Origin: Chlorobium sp.
Lineage (GTDB): Bacteria; Bacteroidota; Chlorobiia; Chlorobiales; Chlorobiaceae
Length of the DNA: 64,000 bases
Reading direction: 5' to 3'
NCBI GenBank assembly: GCA_005843825.1
Contig: SZXX01000043.1
Location: forward strand, 62,001-126,000
Part shown: one piece after another, positions 47,181-55,778 of the stretch
Layout of the letters: each line of letters begins with the position of its first letter
Position numbering within the stretch: position 1 is the stretch's first letter
The notes under the pieces: generated by a model
What the model was told of the DNA's origin: nothing
What the model saw: the letters and a program-made list of their open reading frames with translations, nothing else
Database searches by the model: none
Translations under genes and position numbers: made by a program

Positions 47181-47391
47181 ATATGATATATATTTTTACT
47201 TTAACACCTTACTTATCAATTGATATACCACTCACATGCATAAAATTCCAGCACTTATCTGCAGCACAATTTAGATGTATAAATATTTATTAACCTTCAA
47301 CTCCACAACCTTAACTCTATTGCGCCAAAACGTCTGTAGCTATAACACGTTATAAAACTTGAAAGTGTCAAAGCATTGATTGATTTGTATC
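47181..47391. other. Intergenic gap with a short inverted repeat
   Basis: These 211 bases include TATAACACGTTATA at 47341-47354, a small dyad of two 6-base arms. No T-run follows it in the minus-strand direction, so it is not a typical terminator. The gap separates the right-hand operon from the heptose module and may contain the promoter for the latter. Confidence 0.4.
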
Positions 47392-48672
47392 TCATTGAAG
47401 CCAATCTCGATTATTACGAAGGAAAGATGCGCCAAATCGAGCACGAATCTCACCATGAAGTGGCTTTCCTTTGTAGTCAACTGCCTCGGATGGAAACATT
47501 TCCCAAAAAGCCAGTTGGAGAGCTTCATCATCTTTCTGAGGACTCCAAGAACCATTAATACGCTCACACATTTCAATAGCTACATCACAAATTTCTTGAG
47601 AGGTATTGTCGATTAATTTCACTTTGTTAGATTCATACAAGGAAGTCCACAAGTAAAGCCCCACACCATCACTGAAGATTTCCGAAAGAGTCATTTTTTT
47701 ATTTTTGGCTATCGAAAAAGGGTATTTACTGATAGTTAGAAAACAATCTCTATAAGTTACCATATACCCAATTGGACTGAAATTAACAAAACAAATTGGC
47801 TTCCGAAAAACATACGGCACAGTATCCCATCCCGTACCTGTTGAAATAGCAAAAAGGCACTTCGAACCTAAATAAATATCCATAAAGTCACTCCTCATGC
47901 CATTAGAGGCATAATCGATGACCCTTGAGTGATTACTCTTCATCGCCTCGTGAACTTTGGCACCCATTCGTATAACATAATAACCGCGATCGGCAAGTTC
48001 TTCTGCAGCCAAGACATATGTTTGAATATCACTATCACGATAGTCGTTAAAACTCCAATCAGCTCCTTCAATCTTAGATAAATATGAACTATCGCGAACA
48101 TTTAAACAAACAAAAGACTCGCCATCTGGAACACCTAAATCTCGCAAAATTTTTTCGCCCTTAGCATCTTCTTCAGTTGTAAATCTCAAATGTGATGGGA
48201 ATCTATCAAAAAGATTATTTATATCCCTATCTTCGTTAGTGTTATTTCCAATTTCATGTGCTTGACAATTTGGAATTAGACGATTAACCCTAACAATCGG
48301 AGCCAAAATCCACTCAGGCCAAACGCGTAAAATTCGCTTCCACATCAAAGCTAATTGTTCATTACATACTGAATCAAATGGATAATTAGAACCAAAATAA
48401 AATATATCAACATGACGTTGCAAAGGAACATTAATTCCTGCCTCACGTTCACATAAGTAAACTTCAGTATTAGCCACAAAATGACCTATACGCGAACTCA
48501 TCAATGACCCAAAACGAATTAACAACCAAGGCTTTATCAACCTAATAATAATCACGATGGGAGTAGCTATAACTAATATTATTAATCCCTTATTCATCTT
48601 TCTCAACAGCATAATTATGCCATCACTCCGTATTTGGATAAACTGCCGCTCAATAAATTCCTTTAATATCAT
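47392..48672 (-). CDS. TIGR04372-type putative glycosyltransferase
   Basis: This 426-residue protein has an N-terminal hydrophobic segment (about 28-45) that may anchor it to the membrane. The C-terminal half reads YLGSKCLFAISTGTGWDTVPY followed by KPICFVNFSPIGYM, the hallmark of the TIGR04372 family. A VCLNVRDSSYLSK stretch near the middle is also typical. The family is known only from glycan loci, and its reaction is unproven. The start is coupled to the nucleotidyltransferase gene by an ATGA overlap. Confidence 0.82.
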   Translation of the reverse strand: MILKEFIERQFIQIRSDGIIMLLRKMNKGLIILVIATPIVIIIRLIKPWLLIRFGSLMSSRIGHFVANTEVYLCEREAGINVPLQRHVDIFYFGSNYPFDSVCNEQLALMWKRILRVWPEWILAPIVRVNRLIPNCQAHEIGNNTNEDRDINNLFDRFPSHLRFTTEEDAKGEKILRDLGVPDGESFVCLNVRDSSYLSKIEGADWSFNDYRDSDIQTYVLAAEELADRGYYVIRMGAKVHEAMKSNHSRVIDYASNGMRSDFMDIYLGSKCLFAISTGTGWDTVPYVFRKPICFVNFSPIGYMVTYRDCFLTISKYPFSIAKNKKMTLSEIFSDGVGLYLWTSLYESNKVKLIDNTSQEICDVAIEMCERINGSWSPQKDDEALQLAFWEMFPSEAVDYKGKPLHGEIRARFGASFLRNNRDWLQ

Positions 48673-49367
48673 ACGGCTTTAAAATTGTTTGCTTGTTCAT
48701 AACTCTCCGGTGTTCCAATATCAAGGAAAACCTCTTTTGTTTCATAGGTATAAATACGGCTAATAAAACGATTCAGAACTTCAGTGCTAAAATCTTTCAC
48801 GCTCTGCAAATCAGCTTCTAATCGCTCAAGAAGTTCAGAAGAGAGGATATAAATCGCACCGTTAGCCCGATTCCCCGGAGGTTTCGCAACTTTTTCGTGA
48901 AATCCGATAACTACACCACGTTCATCCAATTCTACAATTCCACAAGTGGATGGAGTATCAGTCCGAAAGGTCATCATAGTCATAACACATTCGGCTGGCC
49001 GCTCCTCATGCGCCCGAGCAAAGGCTGAAAAATCAGCGAGGCAGTAGTTATCAGCATGAATAAGCATTCCATCCTGCCCTTTAAAGAAATCCAGATTCGC
49101 AATTAATGTCCCAGCGGTTCCGTGCAACTCAGGCTCATACACCAGAGTGACCTGATCTTTATACAGACTGCTCCCAATATAAGCATTAACCTGATCAGCG
49201 AGATAATGGGTGTTTACCAGAAACGGACCAATACCTGCATGAGTCAATCTTTCCAGCCATATTTCCAATAACGGCTTGCCCTTTATCGGAACAAGGCATT
49301 TTGGAATTGTATTGGTTATTGGGCGCAGCCGGGTACCACAGCCTGCCGCCAGAAGAATTGCGCGCAT
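48669..49367 (-). CDS. Sugar-1-phosphate nucleotidyltransferase
   Basis: This 232-residue protein has LLAAGCGTRLRPITNTIPKCLV at the N-terminus and LIHADNYCLADF with the metal-site Asp. It joins a sugar 1-phosphate to a nucleotide. It lies directly after the HldE-like gene (TGATG overlap). It may provide an alternative or partner activity to the cytidylyltransferase-like domain of that protein. It is a different gene from the HddC-like one at 45591, so at least two activated sugars are likely. Confidence 0.86.
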   Translation of the reverse strand: MRAILLAAGCGTRLRPITNTIPKCLVPIKGKPLLEIWLERLTHAGIGPFLVNTHYLADQVNAYIGSSLYKDQVTLVYEPELHGTAGTLIANLDFFKGQDGMLIHADNYCLADFSAFARAHEERPAECVMTMMTFRTDTPSTCGIVELDERGVVIGFHEKVAKPPGNRANGAIYILSSELLERLEADLQSVKDFSTEVLNRFISRIYTYETKEVFLDIGTPESYEQANNFKAV

Positions 49368-50794
49368 CAGCCTAACTCCTGTATCAATTCTTTAACGAGA
49401 AGCGGGGTATTTCCCACACGCCCGACCTGCACCGCTGCTGCCAGCGATCCCAGGCAGGCGGCCTCCCAGATACAGCCGCCACTGGCCAGCGTCATTGCAC
49501 TTGTAATCAACAGAGAATCCCCTGCTCCCGCAACATCCTTGGGCACAGAATTCAGCGCATCGACTCTGTCTGTCAACCAGTCATCAGCTTTACCATTGCC
49601 AGCATGGATCAGCAGCCCTTCTTCACCCAGTTTAAGCAGAATATTGTGAGCTGAGGCTTGCTGCCGGAGTTGCTCCGCCAATATGACCAACCCGTCCTCA
49701 CGATTACGAGTGCTGATGCGTGCCTCTCGCTCGGTCGGGGTAATTAGATTCATGCCCTTAAAACGACTGATATCGCCAACCTGCGATGAGGACTGGCTAT
49801 CTGCTGCAAGCATGACACCATTGCTTTGAGCCATAGAGATAATTTGCGCTACAAGTGGCTGAGGCAGGCATCCATAATTAAAATCAGAAAAAACAAGCAG
49901 ATTAGCGCCATCCATTGCCTGCTCTATCTCAACGAGCATCTGTTTTTGTAATGCCAACGAGATTGCCCCCTGATGAAGATGACTGACACGTAACATACTC
50001 TTACCGTTACAACGATAACGCTGTTTCAACGTAGTTGGGCGGCTATCATCAATCAGTAATCGGGCATTGACTCCCATCAACGTAAGCTCTGCAAGTGCAA
50101 AATCACGGACTGAATCTTTCCCCGTCACTGATACGTACTCTATATTAGCTCCCAAACCTGCTGCATGAGCTGCGACTATCCCTGCTCCGCCGATAAAGCG
50201 AACAACATCAACAGGAGTGACAACAATAGTCGGATCTTCCTGAGACATTCCTAATGGCTGGCAAGTTATATACTCATCAATAATAAGGTCGCCAACCACA
50301 CACACCTTTAATTGTGAAAACTTGAGCAGAACATCTACCAATCTTGAAGACTCAATGTTATGGCGTATAAGATATTCGCTTGGAAGGCTTATTGACCGGA
50401 CATCTAGTTCTTTAAACTCTTTACGAATAAGGTCAAGTGAGGAAAACACTGCTTCACCAGAGCTAAACAAAAGCTGACCACCATACTCTTCAAGAACAGC
50501 CAACTCCGGATTAAACCGCAGTTCATGCTCTTTCCCTTTTACGACGATATCAGGGCGAAGACGTGCAATAGTCTCAATAATGGGTTCATCAACAAGGAAT
50601 GCATCATCAACCCAACTGATACTTTGCACTCCTTCCAAACGCAAATGTTCATGCACATGCGCAGCGTTTGCTGCAATGCGATCAGAATAAACAGCGACGA
50701 TCAAGCGACTGCCACACTCTTTAGCAAAACGTAACAAACGAAGATGCCCAGGGTGCAGGACATTAAAAGAACCGGAAACCAAAACAGTCTTCAA
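49367..50794 (-). CDS. hldE: HldE-like bifunctional protein with reversed domain order
   Basis: This protein has 475 residues. Residues 1-130 form a nucleotidyltransferase of the RfaE2/TagD type, with SGSFNVLHPGHLRLL (HPGH at 14-17) and VVKGKEHE. Residues about 165-475 form a PfkB/ribokinase domain of the RfaE1 type, with VVGDLIIDEYI, the substrate-binding FIGGAGIVAAH and the catalytic base Asp426 in GAGDS. In Escherichia coli HldE the kinase comes first; here the order is swapped. The pair would phosphorylate a heptose 7-phosphate (or another sugar phosphate) at C1 and then activate it. Confidence 0.87.
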   Translation of the reverse strand: MKTVLVSGSFNVLHPGHLRLLRFAKECGSRLIVAVYSDRIAANAAHVHEHLRLEGVQSISWVDDAFLVDEPIIETIARLRPDIVVKGKEHELRFNPELAVLEEYGGQLLFSSGEAVFSSLDLIRKEFKELDVRSISLPSEYLIRHNIESSRLVDVLLKFSQLKVCVVGDLIIDEYITCQPLGMSQEDPTIVVTPVDVVRFIGGAGIVAAHAAGLGANIEYVSVTGKDSVRDFALAELTLMGVNARLLIDDSRPTTLKQRYRCNGKSMLRVSHLHQGAISLALQKQMLVEIEQAMDGANLLVFSDFNYGCLPQPLVAQIISMAQSNGVMLAADSQSSSQVGDISRFKGMNLITPTEREARISTRNREDGLVILAEQLRQQASAHNILLKLGEEGLLIHAGNGKADDWLTDRVDALNSVPKDVAGAGDSLLITSAMTLASGGCIWEAACLGSLAAAVQVGRVGNTPLLVKELIQELG

Positions 50795-50848
50795 GTAAAT
50801 ATTCCTAAATCGGTTATTGGATTAACAACGTCTGATTATTGGACAAAT

Positions 50849-51973
50849 TTAATTGTCTTTTCGAATCAAACTCAAATACTGCTGACCACGACCCCACCAT
50901 TGAGGAAAATGGTTTAACTCCATATCCGGATGACCTGACTGCAACAACGTCATAGCTTCGCGAATGGCCTCCGAGGTTTCTGGTGCGGATTTCTCTACAT
51001 GGGCACACAGTTCTTGCAGCAGTAAAAACAACTCCTGCCAAACTGATTCCTCACCCTTTTCAATTCTGCACATCATATCCCAAGACTGAGAACCAAGCTC
51101 TTCAAGCTTTTTACCAAACTCTTGAGAATGTGGTGAAAACTCAAACCGATAATCCAACAAATTCAGATTAGAGGTATAGTAACTCTCCAATGCCCTATTG
51201 TTAAATCCTCGGTTTTCGCCAACAATGTCCTTATACCAACGCCAATCTGTTAAAAAACAGGGAGAAGAACCATAAACATCGAACCGCTTGTCCAGAGATG
51301 CAATAACATCTGGAATACTGAGTAATTTCCGATACTGGAGAGGTTGGACTATGTTATCCAAAATCCAATCCTCAACAGGCCTGCTCATGCCACGCAAATA
51401 TTGCAAGTGTAATTTCATATAAGGCGTCACTTGTAACGCTTGCTCGTGAACATCTCCAGAGGCAGTGAAAAAACGATCACGGAACAGACGACGTAAAATT
51501 TCAGAGAGATAGGAAATTCCATTGGCTGTGGAGAGCACATATCCCCCCCCCTTTGCGACGAAGAGAGAGATGTAATCCAGTAGCGAAAGTGGCTCACTAT
51601 TATGTGGAAGACAGCCCTCGGCCCATACAAGATGAAATCGGGTATCTGTCTGGAACTCTTCAAAGAGTGACAGATGAACCTCAACTTTAGTATCGGAATA
51701 AATAGCTAATCGCTCACGTGTTTCCTGCACTCCCTTTAGATTACCATCAACCAACTCATACCGCTCCGGCTTGAGGCTTGCCATATAGAGTGTATTGTGG
51801 CCTGATCCAGGCCCAAACTCCAAGACTGACTTCCCTGATATAAATGCTGGTAAAAGCCCGAGTGATCGAAACAATGATTCGCGACGCTGAAAGTGCTTGT
51901 TTAAATCTACAATATCCTGCGAAACAGGAGAGATATCGTTTTTGGAATAGAATTCTACAAATGATTTGCTCAT
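50849..51973 (-). CDS. SAM-dependent methyltransferase
   Basis: This 374-residue protein has a SAM motif VLEFGPGSGHNTLYMA near residue 50 and an acidic YELVDGN strand. The C-terminal 200 residues are mainly helical and not assignable. It follows the RmlD-like gene by four bases and is one of four methyltransferase genes in a 4.4 kb run. The substrate is unknown; a sugar of the glycan is expected from context. Confidence 0.8.
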   Translation of the reverse strand: MSKSFVEFYSKNDISPVSQDIVDLNKHFQRRESLFRSLGLLPAFISGKSVLEFGPGSGHNTLYMASLKPERYELVDGNLKGVQETRERLAIYSDTKVEVHLSLFEEFQTDTRFHLVWAEGCLPHNSEPLSLLDYISLFVAKGGGYVLSTANGISYLSEILRRLFRDRFFTASGDVHEQALQVTPYMKLHLQYLRGMSRPVEDWILDNIVQPLQYRKLLSIPDVIASLDKRFDVYGSSPCFLTDWRWYKDIVGENRGFNNRALESYYTSNLNLLDYRFEFSPHSQEFGKKLEELGSQSWDMMCRIEKGEESVWQELFLLLQELCAHVEKSAPETSEAIREAMTLLQSGHPDMELNHFPQWWGRGQQYLSLIRKDN

Positions 51974-51977
51974 TGCG

Positions 51978-52754
51978 CTATTGAAGTGATGTGTATCGAG
52001 GAGATTGCAAGCCTAAAAAGTTAGCCTCAGAAACTCTTGATTTCCCTATCAGCTTGTCTGCATTTGGAATGTTACTAAAATTTGATTTTGCAAAACTGTA
52101 ATAGGAAACATCCTTTTCACCGGAGAGATGAAAAATCCCTGTTTCTTTATTTTGCACCAAATGGTCAATACGCTTCACTACTTTTTCTAAAGAAATGGGG
52201 GCAAGATACATATCGGTAAATGCTTCAATTGATTGCCCAGCTTGCAAATGTGATTCCCACTGACGTAAGAGAGGAAGATCAGGATATATCACCTTACTCA
52301 AGCGCAACACAGCAGAGCGAGGCTCTTGCCTGATAAGTTGCTCTGCATCGACCTTCTGTCGACCATACTCATTAATTGGGCAAACATGATCAGAGACTTT
52401 GCGATGTGGTTTGGTGCCATCAAATACCTGATTAGTGGAGAGAAAGAGGAGATAACAACCACGAAGCGCCATTAATTTTGCAAGAGCGACTGTAGCATCA
52501 ACGTTTATGACTCTGGTCGTTTCAGGGTGTTCCTCGCATTCTGCCAATTTGGTGAATGCTGCACAGAACACAACGGCATCATATTGACCTATTTCCAACT
52601 CAGGCCAACTTAATGTAGCAAGATCTATATAGGGTCGCGTTTCGTCGACTTGTTCCCTACGACGAGTGCTGGCACAGTATGGAATATTTTTCTCTTTCCA
52701 AAAAGCAGAAAGTGCTCTACCAATAATGCTGTCTCCACCAATAATGAGATACAT
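51978..52754 (-). CDS. RmlD-like sugar-nucleotide reductase/epimerase
   Basis: This 258-residue protein has an N-terminal Rossmann motif in LIIGGDSIIGRALSAF, then FCAAFTKLAECEEHP and a Tyr-x3-Lys in NEYGRQK. It belongs to the RmlD (dTDP-4-dehydrorhamnose reductase) superfamily but lacks some family residues, so a different substrate is likely. The gene is coupled by a TAATG overlap to the methyltransferase upstream. Confidence 0.82.
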   Translation of the reverse strand: MYLIIGGDSIIGRALSAFWKEKNIPYCASTRRREQVDETRPYIDLATLSWPELEIGQYDAVVFCAAFTKLAECEEHPETTRVINVDATVALAKLMALRGCYLLFLSTNQVFDGTKPHRKVSDHVCPINEYGRQKVDAEQLIRQEPRSAVLRLSKVIYPDLPLLRQWESHLQAGQSIEAFTDMYLAPISLEKVVKRIDHLVQNKETGIFHLSGEKDVSYYSFAKSNFSNIPNADKLIGKSRVSEANFLGLQSPRYTSLQ

Positions 52755-53437
52755 TACTTGTTGCGCTTTGGATCAACGCATAAAGCCAATAAATAATGAG
52801 CCATTTTAGAAAACCCAGTATGCACAACCTCATCGTTCATTGAAAACAAAAAGACATGTTCAAAATACAACCGCAGTAATTCTTGTAAATCCTTCCCACT
52901 CTTACAATTTACATGCCCTTCACGACTTGCAGGAGATGCATAAGACTGTGACTCTAAACTGGGCATGCCAATGATGGCACAACCGTTATCTTTTAGAGAA
53001 AGGCAGATGTTCTTGAGAAAATAAGATTCTGACACTTGATGTATATGTTCCATTACATCAAGTGAATAAATTGCATCTACTTTTTTCTGCAATGGCCCTA
53101 CAAGAATATCTTGCGTTTTAGCTTCAATGGGCCACTGTTCAGATGCTTGTTGTTTAAATTGTTCAATAAAATATGGATCGTAATCCGTAATAAGCAAGTT
53201 GTCGACCTCCTGGCGAACAATGCGAGCACCAAAGCCATCTCCACACCCAATTTCTGCTACTTCGGATTTACCTGAAAACATCTTAGCCACAAATTTGTAC
53301 CTAGCAAGAGTAAAAACCAAACGCTTTGGATCTTCATGCCAAACTGCATTATTCATCACGCCAAACTGTTGGAGTCCAATACGCTCCTCAAGATCAATTA
53401 ATGACTGATTGACGGGATCTTTGGTATGTTGATTCAT
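52754..53437 (-). CDS. SAM-dependent methyltransferase
   Basis: This 227-residue protein is taken from the ATG at 53437, directly after the stop of the C-methyltransferase-like gene. A longer frame from 53503 would overlap that gene by 65 bases. It has VAEIGCGDGFGARIV and LDVMEHIHQV typical of class I methyltransferases, with a GMPSLESQSYASPAS segment common in sugar-related members. There is no good Shine-Dalgarno, so translation may be coupled. Confidence 0.83.
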   Translation of the reverse strand: MNQHTKDPVNQSLIDLEERIGLQQFGVMNNAVWHEDPKRLVFTLARYKFVAKMFSGKSEVAEIGCGDGFGARIVRQEVDNLLITDYDPYFIEQFKQQASEQWPIEAKTQDILVGPLQKKVDAIYSLDVMEHIHQVSESYFLKNICLSLKDNGCAIIGMPSLESQSYASPASREGHVNCKSGKDLQELLRLYFEHVFLFSMNDEVVHTGFSKMAHYLLALCVDPKRNK

Positions 53438-53438
53438 G

Positions 53439-54632
53439 CTATAGTGGTGGAATAATACATTGAAGGTTAAAATGTGCAAGCCGTTGTGAAACAGCAGTAG
53501 CAATGTCGGTGCGTAATGGAATCAGTAAAGCTAAATCCTTTGGCGCATCTTTCGGCGCATAGATTGGACAACCCAAATAACCACGGCCAATTCTATTGCT
53601 ATCTTCATCCACGAAAAAGCTCACTTTATTACCAAGTGCCGCTGCCAGCCATGTCGCCGAAATGCTTGTACCAAAAATCCCTAGTGGAGAGGAAGTTGTT
53701 TTGCCTTGTTGAACTATTTTTTGAAGCCAAGCGATATGGGCTATTACTGAGTGCTGAGTGCTGAGTGCTGAGTGCTGGAAAGAATGATCGGTCGATGCAC
53801 ATTCGTCTGGTAAAATTGAGCGTTTTGCTAAAAGGGTTAACTCTTTGGGCACACACACTGCTTCAAATCGAAAGCAATCGAAGTCAGATTTATCGACAAC
53901 GCTTAACAGAGTTTCACTACTAAAATGTGTACAGTGATCAGCGATAAGAATATCAAACGGAGATGCTTCCAAATCTGGAACTTGAATCAAAATCAAACCA
54001 TTTGGATTGAGTATACTGGAGAGTGACTTAAGGTAATCAATAGGACTTGGAATATGTTCAAGGGCATGAATCAACACGATAAGATCAAAACGTGTTTTAA
54101 GACTTTCTATCGAGCCAACATGCAATTTTGTAACACCGGGAATTGATTCAATAAGCACTTTGTTTCTCGTATCCAGTTCTGAAGCCGTCATTTGCCAAGA
54201 AGGATATTTAGCGCCAAAAGCCCGCAAAAAAACACCATTCCCGCAACCAATATCCAGAAGTGATCCTGTATTGGGGAGTACCCCCTGCCGTAGCAACCAA
54301 TCAACAATTTTCTCTGATCGCGCCAAACTTGCTCCAGTGTTCTGATCAAAACTGACTTGTTCAACGCCACCGCCTTGTTCATACACCGCATAACCTGAGT
54401 ATATTTCTTCAACCTCTTGAAGCCACTCTTCTGTAACCGGCTTTTGTACCATTCCACAATCCTTGCAAACAGCCAAGCGTCCAATACGAAACCAAGGCCG
54501 ACAATCAGAAGTAACTTGATTGAGAACAGAAAAGCTACTCAGTTCATTAAGTTGACCTTTGCAAATATGACAGGCTGCTGGCAGTTGAGGCTGTTTCAAT
54601 ACTTCGCTTTCACTTAAAATAGATAAACTCAT
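53439..54632 (-). CDS. Sugar C-methyltransferase-like protein containing a heptanucleotide repeat
   Basis: This protein of about 397 residues has the layout of sugar C-methyltransferases. An N-terminal zinc-binding part (CHICKGQ, CKDCGMV) is followed by a SAM domain with LLDIGCGNGVFLRAF and a C-terminal Rossmann-like part with IFGTSISATWLAAAL. The ATG at 54632 is preferred because an upstream ATG at 54698 would add residues inside the preceding gene. A run of four 7-base repeats (53747-53777) codes QHSALSTQHS in the loop between the SAM and C-terminal parts. A gain or loss of one repeat would shift the frame and truncate the protein. Confidence 0.83.
   Translation of the reverse strand: MSLSILSESEVLKQPQLPAACHICKGQLNELSSFSVLNQVTSDCRPWFRIGRLAVCKDCGMVQKPVTEEWLQEVEEIYSGYAVYEQGGGVEQVSFDQNTGASLARSEKIVDWLLRQGVLPNTGSLLDIGCGNGVFLRAFGAKYPSWQMTASELDTRNKVLIESIPGVTKLHVGSIESLKTRFDLIVLIHALEHIPSPIDYLKSLSSILNPNGLILIQVPDLEASPFDILIADHCTHFSSETLLSVVDKSDFDCFRFEAVCVPKELTLLAKRSILPDECASTDHSFQHSALSTQHSVIAHIAWLQKIVQQGKTTSSPLGIFGTSISATWLAAALGNKVSFFVDEDSNRIGRGYLGCPIYAPKDAPKDLALLIPLRTDIATAVSQRLAHFNLQCIIPPL
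53747..53777. repeat. Heptanucleotide tandem repeat (4.4 copies of CTGAGTG)
   Basis: Four perfect copies of CTGAGTG plus CTG lie inside the C-methyltransferase-like gene. The minus strand reads CACTCAG repeated. Because 7 is not a multiple of 3, slippage by one unit changes the frame. The same repeat family recurs at 62004-62020 and 63862-63894. Confidence 0.95.
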
Positions 54633-55275
54633 AATCGCCACAATAGCCAAAATGCTTGTATAACCAAACCCACTCATCTTCATCAAAAAACGACTCACAG
54701 GTGAGTGCCCAGCATTGTAAATTGAATAACTCCTGTTCGTTACGATAGCTTTCGAGCATTACGTAACCCTGCTTGCCAACCCGCTCTATTTCCTTTAGTG
54801 CAGATTCGAGTTCAAAGAACCGAAGGTTATGCAAGCAACCCAATGAGATAACAAGATCAAATTCCTGATCACTATATGGGTACTTATCCTGTGCATTGTG
54901 AATGATAAGAGCATCTTTTATTGCCTCTTTGGAATTGTCTATGCCATACCTCGATATATCAAATCCAGCAATTCTTAAGCCAGGAAGCAATAATTTCATT
55001 TCATAGAGAAGAAAGGCCTTTCCGCAACCTACATCAAGTACACTTGACGTATCTGTCAACCGGTATTGCTTAATCAGGGCATCTGCAACCGGTTTCCAGC
55101 GACCGGGCATATAGCTATAGCCACCGTACCCATACCTGCGATCTCCATCCCAATAATCCGAACCATACTCTTTAGCAACTTTCATGCAATGCACTTTATC
55201 GTCAACCATGCGAGCAAGGTAATCCCTCTTTGTTGCCTGATGAAGAGGGGTTACGAAATTTCGAAGTTGCCCCAT
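54610..55275 (-). CDS. SAM-dependent methyltransferase
   Basis: This 221-residue protein has VLDVGCGKAFLLYEM and ISLGCLHNLRFFE, typical of class I methyltransferases. A conserved YGYGGYSYMPGRW segment precedes the SAM site and may contact the substrate. The start overlaps the stop of the short transketolase subunit (TAATG), so the two are co-expressed. It could methylate the product of the transketolase step. Confidence 0.83.
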   Translation of the reverse strand: MGQLRNFVTPLHQATKRDYLARMVDDKVHCMKVAKEYGSDYWDGDRRYGYGGYSYMPGRWKPVADALIKQYRLTDTSSVLDVGCGKAFLLYEMKLLLPGLRIAGFDISRYGIDNSKEAIKDALIIHNAQDKYPYSDQEFDLVISLGCLHNLRFFELESALKEIERVGKQGYVMLESYRNEQELFNLQCWALTCESFFDEDEWVWLYKHFGYCGDYEFIYFK

Positions 55276-55778
55276 TACTTTACTCCTGTAATAGAGCGAC
55301 TTAACACTGGATCGCTTTTAAGACTGATAAAGGCAGGCCCTTCAGATACGTATGCTTCGATGAGCATTGCCTCGGTTTCATCACCATCAACGGGAAAATA
55401 AGCCGTGATGTTGTGGAATAAACGCATAAGTTCCTTGCCGTTCAATTCCGTATGAGTAGGGCCAAGATGTGGGTAGTCTGCAAAGCCAACCAGCTTTACG
55501 TTGACGTTCTGATGGTCAATATCAAGCTTCACCTGTTCAAAAGGGCGCTCAATCAGGAACGGAGTAATGGTGTAGACCCATGGCTTCAAGCCCTCAAGCG
55601 CCATGCCTGCGGCCACACCAATCATGCTCTGTTCACAGATGCCCATATTGATAAAACGATCCGGGAACATTTCACGAAATTCGTCAAAGACCCGATACCC
55701 AATGTCACCTGCTATCACATAGATTTTTTCATCCCGGGCAGCAAGCTCCGCAATAATTGTTCCAAAGCGTCTTCTCAT
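55275..55778 (-). CDS. Transketolase pyrimidine-binding subunit, lacking the C-terminal domain
   Basis: This 167-residue protein matches only the middle (PYR) domain of transketolase. It contains MGICEQSMIGVAAGMAL with the catalytic glutamate that activates thiamine diphosphate. Normal second subunits of split transketolases have about 300 residues, including a C-terminal Rossmann-like domain. Here the frame ends and the next gene begins at once. With the partner encoded just upstream it should still form the cofactor site, which spans both chains. Confidence 0.87.
   Translation of the reverse strand: MRRRFGTIIAELAARDEKIYVIAGDIGYRVFDEFREMFPDRFINMGICEQSMIGVAAGMALEGLKPWVYTITPFLIERPFEQVKLDIDHQNVNVKLVGFADYPHLGPTHTELNGKELMRLFHNITAYFPVDGDETEAMLIEAYVSEGPAFISLKSDPVLSRSITGVK

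Noticed and set aside
47341-47354. Inverted repeat TATAACACGTTATA as a terminator or operator
   Set aside because: The stem is short and AT-rich and no T-run follows; such dyads are expected by chance in AT-rich gaps.
53747-53777. CRISPR-like or tandem-gene repeat
   Set aside because: The units are seven bases and contiguous without spacers; this is a simple sequence repeat.
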